Of a stretch of 64,000 bases of DNA, positions 25,292 through 38,400 are shown piece by piece. Location: positions 20,393,230 through 20,457,229 of the forward strand of contig CM041535.1 of the NCBI GenBank assembly GCA_023238725.1, written 5' to 3'. Every line of letters begins with the position of its first letter. Position 1 is the first letter of the stretch. The translations under genes and the position numbers were made by a program. The stretch comes from Scortum barcoo. Its lineage: Eukaryota; Chordata; Actinopteri; Centrarchiformes; Terapontidae. The notes under the pieces were generated by a model. The model ran no database searches and was not told the DNA's origin. It saw only the letters and a list, made by a program, of their open reading frames with translations.

Positions 25292-25412
25292 GTGAGAGCC
25301 GTCACCTGTCCCGGCTGAAGCGCCCCGCACAACTCGACCGACTGACCGAGAAGACAGAGCGACCCGCGGACGCCGAAGAAGAGGATATACGTGCCGAAGT
25401 TTCGCCGTAGTG

Positions 25413-25537
25413 ATGCTGCAAATGGAAATGGTCCTCTTCCTCTGCCTGGTGCTGTTGATGTGTGTTTTTAGCCAGGAGCCCAGTTCCAAAGTGGTGGCCG
25501 ACCGCTACGCCGTCTTCTGGAACCGCACCAACGCCAA
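25413..25537 (+). CDS. efna5: Ephrin-A5 coding exon 1 (partial gene)
   Basis: Ephrin-A5 is a GPI-anchored cell-surface ligand of Eph receptor tyrosine kinases that guides axons and sets tissue boundaries. The exon encodes 41 codons plus 2 nt. It begins MLQMEM, then a leucine-rich hydrophobic core ending MCVFS, which reads as a signal peptide of about 20 residues, so the mature protein would start at Gln21. Next comes QEPSSKVVADRYAVFWNRTN, the start of the ephrin receptor-binding domain. Asn37-Arg-Thr is an N-glycosylation sequon at the position glycosylated in mammalian ephrin-A5. The exon ends AACGCCAA before GTAAGT, so codon 42 is split in phase 2; mammalian EFNA5 exon 1 has the same length and phase. 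Start choice: the nearest in-frame stop upstream is TGA at 25293-25295, no in-frame ATG lies between, and -3 is G. Met4 (25422) and Met6 (25428) are in-frame alternatives. The GPI signal and most of the domain lie outside the window. Paralogue a or b is undecided. Confidence 0.95.
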
Positions 25538-26149
25538 GTAAGTGGCCCCCGACGCCGGACGGGTTTTTTAAAAATTATTTTTTATTTTTTAAAATTTTCT
25601 TCCACTCGGAGATGCTCCCTTCTCCCCTCCTCTCCCCGGGGGGGATCGCACGGCTTTGCCGGACAACCTCGGGTGTTTTATCCTCCGCAGTGAGGGCATA
25701 ATGCCAGTATCTGTAGGTACAGGCTATAGCTGAGCATGGGGAAATACGTGGCTGCTCATTAACTGCCCCCCCCCCTCTCTTAATCCCTCCAGCAGAAGAA
25801 ACTACAGATTAAAGCCGTGCGTAAAAAGACCCCGCCATAACATTAATTGTGTGGTGTTGCATCGCTTTGCCCGCTGTCAGTATTTGTCCAGATGAGGAAA
25901 ATTCAGTGAGTGGTTCAGATGTAGGCACAGGGTCCGAGCTGTGGAGAGGCTGTGAAAAAAAAAAAAACTGGATCTTCCGTTGTTCCTCTTTGACTCGACC
26001 TGAGTGTTTTGCACGACTCACTAAGCACCAGCTTCTGACATCCACAAAGTCCATCCAAAAGTGGCCCTTCATTCACTCACTCCGGGCTGCGTGTGTGCTC
26101 TCCTGCCTTGTTGCGGAGAAACTTCAGCTGCAGGCCAAAACATCCTGAG

Positions 26150-28568
26150 AAGTGAGAGGGACAGCTCTCTCTCTCTCTCTCTGTCTTTATTTTATTTTTG
26201 CGTTGTATTTACTGTGTGGCTTCCTCACTCCTAACTCAGAAGCATAAGCTCCTTGAGGAAATTCAGCACACATTTGGCACCGTGCAGTTCATGGGACACA
26301 CACACGTCTAGAAGTACATAGAAATTTCTTGAATATTACAAAGGCACGCAAAATCACATAAAACATGACAAACTGCCTCCTGATTAACAAAGACACACAG
26401 TAAGCTGAGGCTCCAGTGATTTATTATTTTTTTTACATCAGTTTTTTTACTGTTTAGAACTTAAATATTTTTGTATTTTTAGTGTTAATCTAAAAAAGTT
26501 ATTGAAAAACTGTTTAAGTGAAGCCTGTTTCCTTAAGAAGTTGAGAAAAAAATGTCCTTACTTTGGTTTAGTTCAGAGGCCAATACAGAACAGTTATTTC
26601 ATAATAAAAGCTGTAGTAAAAATGAAAAAAAGTCTGAATTTTGGCTAGCATATCTTTTAGGCTTTTAAAGAACACATAACAGATTTGCTCGCAAAAAGAT
26701 GAAACCCTAAGGAATGAAAATACATTCTGGACAGTAAAAACCACTGTAGAGCAATTCTATAAAACTCTGAAAAGGAGTTTTATTCCACTGTGTGTTGTGA
26801 TGGCAGAACTGTATGGAAACCATGAACTTTCCAATTTGAAACTTTTGAAAACTTTTGCTCTGCTTAACAGTGCGCAGCTCTGTCACTCTAAAATGGACTG
26901 ACTTTACCTAAAGAAAACCTCCCATTAAAGCATATTGGTGAGCATAAAGGTTGTTCAGAGGCACAAATCGTGTCCTGACTTAATGTCAAAATTATAAACC
27001 TTCAGACAGATCATTTAAACTTTTTTAAACACTATAGGAATAAAGTTTTTCACTTGCCTCTTTATATTAATTAAAGGACAAGTGAGTGTTTAACATCGAA
27101 GTCAGCACTGTCGGTAGGGAAGTGAGGATTTTATGTGCTGTGGACTCGGGTAGGCCACACGAGAGAATGTCAGCAAAAGTTAAAATAAAAGTTTCTCTGA
27201 TCCTACGGTCCTGGAGCGAAACCCCTCTCTGCCCGGACAGCCTCCAGTCAACCTCGGTGTTTAGCGTGCATGTTTGTCGAGACAGTGTTTCCCACTAAAA
27301 GTCCCTTATGGACTCAGACTGTACAGCCTTGTCCCGGGCTTATTAACTCTAAACACTGCCGGTGGAGTTTACAGAGATCTTTCACTCAACTGCCAACAGC
27401 ACTTAGTATTTGTTGAATAAAATCCACAGATTACCCTCCAAGTGTGCACAAAGCCATTAATAGCACAGGCCGAATTTGTTGCACAACTATTTATATTCAG
27501 CTTGAAGTTTGGGAAAACATGATTTATTGCTTGAAGCAATTAGTGGTCAGGGGTACAAACGGAGGTCTGACTGTAAGCCCTCTCCTGAAGCCGGGGCCAG
27601 TCTAGCGGGGTGCGTAGATTCTCGGCCTGATATACCGTAGACCATGACTGTTGTGGTCTAGGTCTCTGCTCCGACTCACCCCGGCTGTTTATTTATGGAC
27701 GGCTTTCTTCAACGGAGGAAAACACAATTTGGGAGCCGAATCTTGATTCCTGCTTTTGATAGACACACTTTCATTAGACGGTACATTTTTATTTTCTTCA
27801 CCAAAAAAAAAAGAAGTTTTGACTTGACTGGCTGCTAAGTTAACTTGATATCTTCCAGATGTGCTGACAAGTTTTCTCAGTTTCGGTGAAAAAAAAACAG
27901 AAAGTTGAGTTAGAAAAAAAAAAAGGGGGGAGAGACATTTAAGCAAAGCTACTGTTAATCTCAGATCTGACACATGCACTAACGCTGAAAGAGAGAGGGG
28001 CGACCAAACGAGATCTTTGTGATCCACTTGGCTGCATGCGTGTCCCGACTAAAATCGGAGAAATGGATAGCTTCCTGAGGCCCGTCCGTTTCTGAATCTC
28101 TGCCTCGCCTGAGGAAAGGAAACAGGTTTTCACCGAGGCTGTAATGCCGCTAACACCAGTCACTCCGTTCTACTTACTCTAAATAGAGTTTGTGTGACTC
28201 TCAACCCTGCAGGGGCTGAGGCAGGAAGCCAGAAAGGTAACATAACAGCGGAGAGGAGACAGGGAGAGAGAGAGAGGGAGAGATAGCAAACTTGTCTTAT
28301 TGATGACTCAGTTAATAAATATTGAGTCCCTTTCTTCGTGCATTACCGTAGAGAGCTGGTGTGGCACTGTAAACGTAACTTGCCTGCGTCTGCCTTTGTT
28401 CGGAGGCTTCACAGTCACGCACGCAGAAAGTGCGGCTGCTCCGAGAATTTACTGCGTGAACGCCCCACGCACCCAAACTGGCACATCTGATCAGTTACAT
28501 GTCGCCCCATGATGGCAATAAATTAAAACTAATGAGGTAATTTGCCATGAATAATGTTAGCAAGTAAC
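26150..28568 (+). other. Intron 1 sequence, no feature recognised
   Basis: AT-rich sequence with a short CT run at 26167-26182. No exon is recognisable, and the unrelated frames lack ephrin motifs. Proximal first-intron position makes enhancers plausible, but nothing specific is visible. Confidence 0.55.
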
Positions 28569-28829
28569 TTAAAGGATATTTCCAATTTTGTTTTTTGTTT
28601 TTTCTCATCCAGTTTGACTCCCTCTTTGCATTCTTCCTTGTTGGTGTCTGAGCACAGTCGTTCGAGGCTCCTTTTACTACCTCCAGAAAAAGCCATTTGT
28701 CGCCATTCGTTTTCGCACCGTATGAAACTGCAGCTTCCACAGCCTCCAAAATTGCCTTCGCCAGATAATCCATCACACTAAAGCTGTAGTTTGAGTTTGG
28801 TTTTGTCACAAAATCTGTTGCTCCTTTAA
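28569..28829. mobile_element. MITE-like element with TTAA flanks
   Basis: The left end reads TTAA-AGGATATTTCC and the right end, on the minus strand, reads TTAA-AGGAGCAAC. That gives a TTAA target duplication (28569-28572 and 28826-28829) and short inverted AGGA ends, the layout of piggyBac-type non-autonomous elements. At 261 bp it is too small to encode a transposase. A 104-codon frame on the minus strand starts with GTG and extends past the left end, so it is probably incidental. The inverted ends are short, so the family assignment is tentative. Confidence 0.5.
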
Positions 28830-31800
28830 TTCATTGTGGCCCCACTTGGATGATTCACATCAGCCTGTGCAATACGTTACGCTCTTCTTACTTACTTAAT
28901 CACCTGAAATGCACAGACAGAAATGAAAACCTCCACATGGAAACACAAACTAAGAACTGTTTTGCTCATAAACCTTGTTACATCTTTTTCCTTTTTTGGG
29001 TGGATGTCAAACTGCTATTAATCTAAGTTTTAAAACTGAAAATAAGTTTTAAAAAGCGACTAAAAGAAAGAAAATATTTACTTGTCTAGCTAAATGTGGC
29101 ATGAATTGTAAAAGCGTGAACTAGACTTAGAAAAAATAAGCAAAAGGGCCTTAAGGAGTCACTTCTGCTGTTGTCTGAGTCACTTGTGTGGACACAACAT
29201 GCTGGTGTGTTCACTTTTACAGCTTAGACTAGAATCTCAGATAAGTTCTGTTGTGTTTCAAATGGGAGTGTTTGTCTGCAAAAGTATTTTTTGCGTGTTA
29301 GAATTTCTTTTATTTGGTTTTCCAGCGGTCTGAATTTGAAGCAATTGGTAGCTTGGTGTGAAATTTTTATATTGGTTTAACTTATCGTAATTTGTGTTAG
29401 CGGTGCCGCAGTCATGTCTGCTGGGTGTTTGTGTTGTTGGTGAGTCGGGCAGGGGCTGAGGGGATTTCCGTGCTGTTTTGTTGGCCTCCGTCCGCCGTCG
29501 TGTATCACAACTCCAGCGTGAGACCAGAAACTTGCTAACTTGCCTCTCCTTTATTTACTTTTGCTTTTTGCTTCTCTCTCCACGTTTTATTCTCTGTTTG
29601 TGGTTTAGATTTTCTCACAGTTTTTTCTTCATTTGCATGTTTGGAATTTTGCCCATCGAAAAAAGTTGTTTTTGAGGGACAGTTTAGAGGAGTGCAGGAA
29701 ATCTGGAAGTTTCATCTGTCCTTAGAGAGTTCCTCCAGCTTGAAATAACTTAAAATACAGGCACATTTCCCTCTGTGGATTCGACCCTTTTGCTGCGTCG
29801 CTGGCTGTCTTTGCTTGCGAGTATTTATTCTAATGAGGGGACAGACAGTGGCTCTAATGATGTCTCAGCTGTAATGCCGAAGAGACGGCCCTTCCTCTAC
29901 CCTTTTTCTCCCCCTCTGCCCTTTCTTCTCCCCCATATCCCTCCTCGCCTTTCTCCCGCTCTGCCTCTCGGCACTCTCCCTCTCCTCGTCTCTCTCTCTC
30001 TCTCTCTCTCTCCCTCTCCTCTCTCTCTCTCTCTCTCTGTCTCTCCACGCCGGGCACAGAAAATGAATGAATACAATTAGATATTTCGGGAGTCCCTCCA
30101 CGGGTTGATGGTGGAGAAAGACGCGCAGAGGTCAGGCGCACTCTGAAAGGAGCTTGGGGAGAGGTCACGCACATACAGCAAGGAATAACGAAGCAGAAAG
30201 TTGGCCTGTGAATGACAAACTAGTGACTAGAAACTCTCCTTGAAGTTGGGAGGGTGTGTGTTATTAACATAAACAGTTTGATGCGGTTGTGGTCATGCAA
30301 ATTTCTCAAGGTGATTTGTATTTTGCTGCATAATTTGTAGCTCGACAAACTCCCTGGAAAGCACTCTTCTGACGCATTGCCTTGCGTTGTAGTTTTTCCC
30401 ATTTTCATTCTTAAAGTGGACTGTAACTGGAGGCCTACATGCGCTAGCTGTGTCGCCGGCATCAACGACAACTTTCCTTTGTTGCCGTTGCGTCTGGCTC
30501 GTCTTTGTCTGTGCATGTTTTTGTGTTTGAGCAGGCGCGTGTGTGTGTTTGTGTGTGTGTGTGCATCAATGCAATGTACCAAATGAGCCATGAGGTCATA
30601 TAAGGCTTGCCTTCTCTCCTTCAGGCTCATAGATACCAGCATAATCACATTTTTTTCTCCCTTAGACTCCTCATTACCTGTCACAGACCAGTGGGACATG
30701 AATAAACGTCTTGTCAATCTGTGCTTGCATGTGTGTGTGTGTGTGCAAATGCTGACTGTACACTAACAAAGGCACGTACGCATGGAGGTGGAAAGTTGGT
30801 TTGCACACCCATCTGTTTCCAACAGATGTGAAAATGATATATTGCGATGTTAACTTTTATACATTTGAAATTCTGGAAACCTGCAAATTTTAAAATCAAG
30901 TTTATGTTGCCTTTGATTGCTGAAGTGGGTACTTTTTGACCCTGTGCTAGTCTCTCCTGTCCCTCTTATCATTTTTATACCGTCTCACTCTGAGCTGTGT
31001 TTTACTCTCTCCATTTGCTCTGGCTCCCGCTCTCTCCCTCCGTCTCTGTCTGAGGGCTGATTAGTTCTCGTTAATGACCCCTTGCTCTGTCATTCTTTTA
31101 CGCCTGTGGCATTGGCAAGCGCGAGCACCAACCGAGCTGTGGGGACGGCGAGTGTGAGGGGCACAAAGAGAGCGAGGAAGAGGATATAGGGAAATAAACA
31201 CGGGACCTGACGGAAAGGCGGCAAACTGCGGCGATGGTGTTGTGCGACGTAATACCTCTATTAGGTTTAAATGGCACTCTGTGTTTTCTCACCAGACCTG
31301 TAAATGCACTTTCCATTTAAATTAGATTTTTTTTCTATTAACTAGAAAATGAGCCCAGCAGGCAGTAGTCAATGCTTAGTCAATGTGCTTGGCAGAGCAG
31401 CTGTTCTTCAGCGCGCGGTGGAAGGGGGGGAGGACTCTTGGCCGTGACCCTTGTGGACTTGCTATGCGGCGGACAGAAGCAGCCCTGTCGCCGGGGGTGC
31501 CTGGTGGTCAGGCTGTAGTCTGGGATATGCTAATCCTACTGAAGTAATGGCAGCCTACAACTGGATGGAACATTTATTATTTTTTATATATTTAAATATA
31601 TTAGGCTGGCTTATTAATCATCTATTTATATTAATACTTTAAATAAAATTATTTATATAGTGCAAGGTTATTAGTTTGTTTTTGCAAATAAATACATTCA
31701 AACATTTTGTTTTTTGAAATACGCCTTGCACTTACTCTTGAACAATTGGTACTGTTTTTTGACCTTCACACTGGTGATTTATTTACCTGAACGAAACCTA

Positions 31801-33060
31801 AGAAAACTTGTGTTTGCCCATGATTAGATAAATATATCAGCCTGACCAAGGTTAGCAGTATTGAATTGATAGCAAGAGCCTAAAAAATACTTCCATCAAC
31901 CTAAAATGTGAGGTTATCCCCCAAAGAGCGGACGGGATCTCTTATTATTCTGATAGAAATGGACAATATTAAATGACAGCTTCTGTTTAGCTCCACATGT
32001 TTCCCTTCCTTGCCTGGGGAACCAGATTTTAATGTCCAGGTTTTTGTTTTCAGAGTAATCACTCCAAGGTCAGATGGAGTGCTGAAAACACTGCTATCAG
32101 CTGAGCGATCTGTCTTTTAGCCCTCGTTCAACCCGTGGCTTTCAGGGGAATTCTCCGTATAGCTCTACTTGGAAACAATAAAGTATTAACCAGCTTATGC
32201 AATACCCACATGTGCACAGCTCGATGCGAGACTTATATTCCGCCTTGAGAACGATAAACATAATGCTTCCCTTTTTCGCTAGTTGCTTTCCTCTCTGCTA
32301 GATGCATGCGTTTGTTTATTCAAGGGGTAATTTTTTCTCTATCCCCGCTCCCACTGTCTCAGTTTCACTCAAAATTTCAAAGTTGTGGAAAGTCCCCCCC
32401 CCCCAACTGTTTCTTTATTTTTCCTAATGTTACTTTGTACCACCCCAGAGCGGCTGTGGGAATAGATCTGGCAGTCCACAGTGGATTTTTACTGCGAACA
32501 CCTGAGCAGATTTGTAGTTCATGTGAACACAGTGGAAGGGAGAGCAAGACAGAAAAACTATTTTGCTGTCTGGTTAATTTGGCTCCCATCTCAGAAAAGC
32601 TTGTGTTTCATTTTAAGGCCCAGAAAAGGAGCGATTAACAGGAATACAGGACCGCTGCAGGTCCACGAAGACTCAAAATGGCAGTCTAGGAAGCTCGCTA
32701 TCATGAGGTATAAGTCCTTGCTTGTGGCTGAAAATGGCGCTACCATATCCTTCTTCAGCTCCTCTCCTCTCCTCTGTAAGATGGAGGCTCAGAAGCAGCT
32801 GTTACTGTAGTAACGCTTGGCTGATCTATCACCCCTGACCAGAAAGGGGCGCTACTGAGAGACGTCTGATAGCCTCTTGTGCCCCCTGCTCCCAGCCTGA
32901 AACATTTCAAGTGTACAGTTGGAGTGAGAGCTTACATACATTTGCTTGATTCAAACCAGCTCTTCCTGCTTTGGTTGATTTGACCTCGTTAAACTCATTT
33001 ACTGTCAAACTCACATTGTATTTACGGTGTGTAAAGGCCAAAACGACTGATGGGCTTCAA
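28830..33060 (+). other. Intron 1 sequence, no gene seen
   Basis: Mostly AT-rich unique-looking DNA, with a pyrimidine tract at about 29885-30048 listed separately, a small (GT)n near 30537-30562 and another near 30729-30744. 31560-31780 is very AT-rich. No exon is recognisable. Confidence 0.55.
29989..30038 (+). repeat. (CT)n array inside a pyrimidine tract
   Basis: CT repeats with two short C-rich interruptions, within a polypyrimidine stretch that starts near 29885. The opposite strand gives Arg/Glu-rich open frames that are artefacts. Confidence 0.88.
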
Positions 33061-34367
33061 ACAATTTTTTTTTTTTCCTCTTTCTGTCGCCGTTCGCCGT
33101 TCGACTGGAAAATATGACGGGAACGATTGAGACTGTTCGGTTTTTGCCAGACACATTTTCCACAGATAATTCCTTTCATGGTAGGCTGGCTTCGGACCTT
33201 ACACTGCCGTTTTCCTTATTTAACTTTGGGGGGCTGCGGGGGAGTGAATGGATATTTTTCTAGCTGGGCAGCAGTGTGGAGAATAGATCCCAGAAGAGAA
33301 CACATCTCCAGCTTGTGAATAAAGACCTAATTGACGGGTTGTAGCCAGTTGTAAATGACTCATGAGGTAATTCGTCTTCGCAGACAGACTGAGAAACACA
33401 CAGCGGGACTGTATGATTGTGTGGTCTGCTTTCCCGTTGGAATTGAGACAGTCCACTTGGTTAATTTCCAAATGTTTACGTCCCCAAATCGAAATTTTAG
33501 AAGTCATAAAGTGCCGCTTTAAGCCAGAGATGGCGTTATCATCTCCTCAGCTGCAGTACATGTAGTGAGTATTTCTGGATGGCTCCCGCTGCTTATCGTG
33601 TTTTTGTTTCTTTGTTTCCACTGGCGCAGGCATGAAAAGGTGAAAGTGAGTTTGTGTGAAAGGACTAATTGATTCCCTGGCCTTGTTTTTATTATGAGCA
33701 CCTCTTTGCAAAGTTCCCACTGTTGTGTCAATTTTCCACTGACATACACGTAAATAAACAAACAATCAAACAATGTCGCTTTCACCTTGTTCAGTCTACC
33801 GTCGTGGCGAGACGTGCCAATAATAAGCTAGCCACATTAGCCTGTTTGAATGGACAGTAGAGAAAAATACTAGCAGCCAGTGCCCCCACACCCCCCACCC
33901 AAACCCTCCAATGCTGGATCGTGAGACTGAAAGGCGGCCATTGTTCTGCTCTCTCTGTCCACTCATAGCCGGGGCTGAAAGTAATGCATGTGCTTTAAAC
34001 GGAGGGAGGAGGAGAAAAAAAAGAAAAAGAAAAAGGGAGGGCAAAGGAGAGGAGTGAGGGAGAATGGTGTGAATGGCGAAGGGTGGGGGGGGTGAGTGCA
34101 CAGCTGAAGATGTAGCGCGCTTTCGGACAGAAAAAGGGAGGAGAGGAAGGAGTATAATGCGAGCGCCAAACACGAGGGGAGAGGCAAGTAGCAGCCAGGG
34201 GTGACACAGTGTGTGGAAAAGACGAGGTGGCAGTTTTCCCTCATTTCCAACTAGCCTTATCCATCCTCTCTCTCATCTGCCTCCCTCCACGCCATCCAGC
34301 TCATCAGCCGCCTCCCCTCCTTGTCTGTCCTTGCCAAGGTTTAAAGATGCATGCGGCTTGCTGGCTC

Positions 34368-34399
<32 letters not shown>

Positions 34400-35444
34400 C
34401 GTCTCCCTGGTGGCGACCGTGGTTGGTCGGTCGGCCGGTTGGCGGTGGTTCTCCAGGGGACCGACTCCGGGTCTTTACCCCGAGGAGGTGTCGTCTTTGC
34501 GGCCTGGGTTTGGTGACACTGGGGCTATTTTCTACAGGGACAGGATTAAGCCTGCTCAGGTTTAGACCCCTGCTTTGTTTCCTTTGACACTGAAGACTCC
34601 CACGCACACAGGGCTGTGTTTACACGGGGGTTGGTGCTGTGGTACCAAGTTGCATCTTGGTCTTAACTACTGTGACACACTGCACACTGTGCCCTTGAAA
34701 GTGCATTTTCCAGTGAAATGCATGTATCACAGTTGGAATACCGGGGTGTGTGTAATGTAGCGGCTTAATGGAGGGTTTCGTTCCAAAATGCTACATATCC
34801 GCTGTGGAGACAAATTGGTACAATAAGAATGAGCCGTTTTTGTCCTCCGAAGTAGATCTGCTTTGCAGGCGAAGGTCATAAAATGCTGCGTTGCTTTCAT
34901 TGTGGTGAAAAATGTGGCTTATTATGCATGATTGTAATTCAAAGGGTGGATATCTCATTTTGTAAATAATCTTGGTATTTATCTTTGACTCAGCTCGTCT
35001 CCCTTGGTGCATCAGTTTGAAGGCTCGGGTGTCTAATAAGGTTAAGTGGGATTTTAGCCTAAAATTAAAAGCAAAATTAATATTTCTTTTGATCTGTCAT
35101 AGTGTTATATATAAAATGAGTCTCATGTCAAAATGTAAAATCAGCCAAACTTAAACCTAAATGACTGATTTGGCATTAAAACTCAGATCTACTCTCCTGG
35201 CTCTGAGCCTTTTATTAGGCAACAGATGCTTGTCTGATCTGAGCTCTAAGAAGAATCAAGCAGATAATAAATCACGTTTAAAAATGTATAACACAGAACT
35301 GCATCTGGCGGCTTCAGTCGAATGCGGGTTTGATGTTGAGACTAGCGAGTGTCTTTTGTGGGCATCCGTGTCCGTGTGATCGCTGGCAACTTGTGCGCGA
35401 ACACATGTGCGTAGTCATTTGTGTGTGAACGCGTGTGCGTGTGT

Positions 35445-35476
<32 letters not shown>

Positions 35477-38400
35477 CGTGTGCATGATTATCCTGAGCTG
35501 ACCTCTGCATCGAGGCCCGCTTTAATGAAGCAGCAGAAACACACACCCTTTACTATAGCAGAGCGCAGCACTATTCTTGACCCAATTCTCTGAGCCTGCT
35601 CCTCCGAGAGCTGCTTGATAGTTTTCCCATTTTGTGAAGTTGCATAGTGTGTGTGCATGTCAGTTTTTGTTTATGTGCTGTGGTTGGTATTCCTGTGTGA
35701 AAGTGTACGAAGTGTGTGTGTGTGTGTTTTTTTTTTTTTCCCCCCTGAAGGGAAAACGATTGATCCCCGGAATGTGTGATAAATCCCATCTTCACCCTCT
35801 CCTCTCATCTGAGCCCAGCTTTGACTGGTCTAGCTTACTCTGAACATTATCCCACATAACCAAATATGACACCCTAAAGAACATAGGCCGACAAACACAC
35901 ACAGACACACATATACACACACACTGCTCTGGTTTGGAAGTTCATTATTTCTTTAGTGAGTTTCAAGTTGCAGGAGATGTGGTATTTATTCTGCTTGTTT
36001 ATTTTCTTCCTCTAAATCAGCGAGCAGCGAGCCTTGGAGTGCAGCAGCCTTTGAACCGCGGCCTATCCCATGACTGCAGCCCTGGGTATTAACCCAGAGC
36101 CACTGAGAGGCTTAAAAAGCCATCAGCTCATTGTCCGGAGACACAAAAAAACCCCTTCCTCTAAAATCCCCCCCCCCCACCCTCCTCTTCTCTTTTCCTC
36201 CTTCCCTCCTTTCTTAAGAATGCCTTGAGCTGGCCTCTACTGGCATTCATATTAATCAGTTTTAAGGGTCTAATGAGATAAGTGAGACTTAAGGGGAGTC
36301 CCCAAAGTGGCCTAAGCCCTCCGGATAAACAGAGGTGATGAGCGCTGCCTATGGCTACATCCTCAGGAGTGTGTGTGTGTTTTTTTTTTCCAGCATAGAC
36401 ATGCATACTAAAGTTTTTAATGTCCTTAATCTCATTGTTGCGCCTGGAAAACCAAAACATCACTGAGCCAGATTTGCCGAAGAGACCGTCACCACCCCGC
36501 CTCATAAACGGCGAGGCGATGATGAGATGCTTTCATGATTTTGGTTTGGCTCTGGGCGTGTTAAGGAGTTGAGAAGCTAGCGCATCTGTGAATTGGACCA
36601 ACATCAGTTCTTTTCTTCTGCAACTCCCTCCTTTGTCCTAATCCACCCCCCCCTCCCCAACCCAGCTCATGCCCTCTGTTCCTTACCCCGCCAAGTATCC
36701 CTGGAATATAGGCCAGTTGGTTTCCTCCCTCTCTTTTGCTCTCCGTGCCATATTGTCCTCTCTTTTCCGTCCTCCCTCCCTTCTCCTCTCCTGTCTTTGG
36801 GATCACCGGATCTTTAACTGGACTGTCCCTGGCTCTCGGCGTCCTGCTGAGGTGACCCAGCATGCCCACTGTCAGCATTAGGCTCAGTGTTGTGGCTGCA
36901 GGGCTTGACTGACAGTTGCCTACACTCACTTCCTCCTCCCTCCTGTTTTTCTGTATGTTTTTCTTGTCTTTTAATCTTTTTTTCAAAAAACACGCCCCAC
37001 CCTAACCCCCACCTCATTTCTACTTAAGCTCTCAACACCAACACAGAGAGAGACCGAGCTTCAGTGTGAGTGTGTGCGAGTGTGTGTGTGTTTGTGAGAT
37101 GAAACATGGCAGCCAAACTAAGAAAATCAACCAGGACACAAAGCAAGCAATGTTTGAATCAGTTATTGATTTGAAATGTTAAGACTTTGAGATGTTTAAA
37201 AATGGCATTAATTAGGCAACTGTGATTAAAGATACTAAGCAAGTATAACCTTCTTAGGCAAATTAAATAATCTATAATCTGTAATAATCTGTCCATAATT
37301 CACCAGGTGCACAAGTCAGGGGCCAGTTAAAACAGGAAAAATGAAAATGGACACAAAAGAATATCAGTTTGTCTGTAAATTACACCGGAAAATCATGGAT
37401 TTGATTAGATGCTTTAAAGATAATTAAATTTTCCCCTTATCTCATGAAAAAATGTTCCTGCTTCAGAATGAAAAAAAAAAAACACTCCCACACATGTTGG
37501 CTCTTTGTGTAACAGAGGGTCTAGTTGAGCTATACAGTAGAACTACTGGAGTAGCTGTGAGGCGGGACGAGTCCTCAGAGAGTTCAGTTTCACCTGCTGT
37601 TCTGTTCCTCCGGGCCGCAGGACTCCACGACCGGAGACATTCCAGCCAGGATTAGAGCGTGCATGGCAAACGGAAGCACAAATAAGAGGGAGTGAAGGGG
37701 CTTTTTTTTTTTTTTCCTTTCTTTCCCAGAACTGACATAGTGTTTAGCCTGCCTTCTTCTAAGGTTAACATGCATTTGACAAGATTTAACAAGATTTTGT
37801 ACGAAATTTACTTTTATAATTTGCGGCTTCTACGAGATTTGTGCCATTTAAGACAATTTATTGTGAACACATTTAAGATTTAAAACAAACTTTTTTATGT
37901 TAATTAACAATTAAAATAAACTATAGAATAATAGTAATAATACAATATTTAAAACACCTAATAACTTAAAATGACAAATTAATTACAAGAAGTAGCAGCA
38001 GTTATGAAATTTAATAATTATCCATGAAAAAATTGTTACTATTTTTCCCCTTTACTTAAAATATTTAAATTTTTTTATATTTGTGAATTTTGTACTATTT
38101 AAAAATTTGCCATACTATGATTTTTTTTTGTCCATGTGTATTTGTTTTTGCATTGAATAAATACTCCTTTAATTCAATTTTATTTTACTCTTTACATAGA
38201 TATTCGTTCATTTATATTTTCTTTCAGTCAAATTTAACAGATTTGAAACATTCCCCGGTTTAAAATTGGGCTTAGTTATAGAAAATGAAAACTTCCATTC
38301 TGTCTTCATTATACCTTTTATGGATAAGCCTGACAGCTTGCAGATGTTTCAGTGGCATAATCTTTTATGAGGTACAGAGTTGAAGTAGATTATTAGCCTG
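33060..38400 (+). other. Intron 1 sequence with purine and pyrimidine tracts
   Basis: Includes an A/G-rich tract at about 34000-34150, T/C-rich tracts at 34250-34400, 36170-36215 and 36600-36800, and a strongly AT-rich part at 37860-38240. The open frames over these tracts are compositional. Confidence 0.55.
35446..35470 (+). repeat. (GT)n microsatellite
   Basis: A GT array followed by GAGAG, preceded by looser GTGT/GCGTGTG sequence from 35410. Confidence 0.88.

Larger units (their letters stand above)
24300..25412 (+). other. efna5: Presumed efna5 5' untranslated leader
   Basis: This GC-rich stretch ends directly at the start codon, and no splice acceptor is obvious immediately before it. 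It contains (CT)n patches at about 24710-24735 and 25195-25207 and (CA)n at about 25149-25164. Several short upstream ORFs are listed separately. The 5' limit is arbitrary because the start site is unknown; an A/T-rich TATATA at about 24976-24981 is a weak TATA candidate that would imply a leader of roughly 400 nt. Confidence 0.5.
23880..25700 (+). promoter_or_regulatory. efna5: CpG-rich promoter and first-exon block of efna5
   Basis: CpG dinucleotides and GC content rise sharply here compared with both flanks, with runs such as GCGCGCATG, TAGCGCGGCGCAC and CGTCGCGCC. The block is interrupted by a T/A-rich patch at about 24537-24575. It ends just after the exon 1 donor. Its position around the first coding exon of a developmental gene fits a CpG-island promoter. 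The transcription start site cannot be fixed from sequence alone. Confidence 0.75.

Noticed and set aside
28495..28809. 104-codon minus-strand ORF as a transposase remnant
   Set aside because: GTG start, runs past the element's left end, and shows no DDE-type or other transposase motif.
30421..30480. Frame reading GINDNF as a piece of ephrin exon 2 (CINDYLD)
   Set aside because: Only the IND triplet matches; flanking residues, Cys positions and splice sites do not fit.
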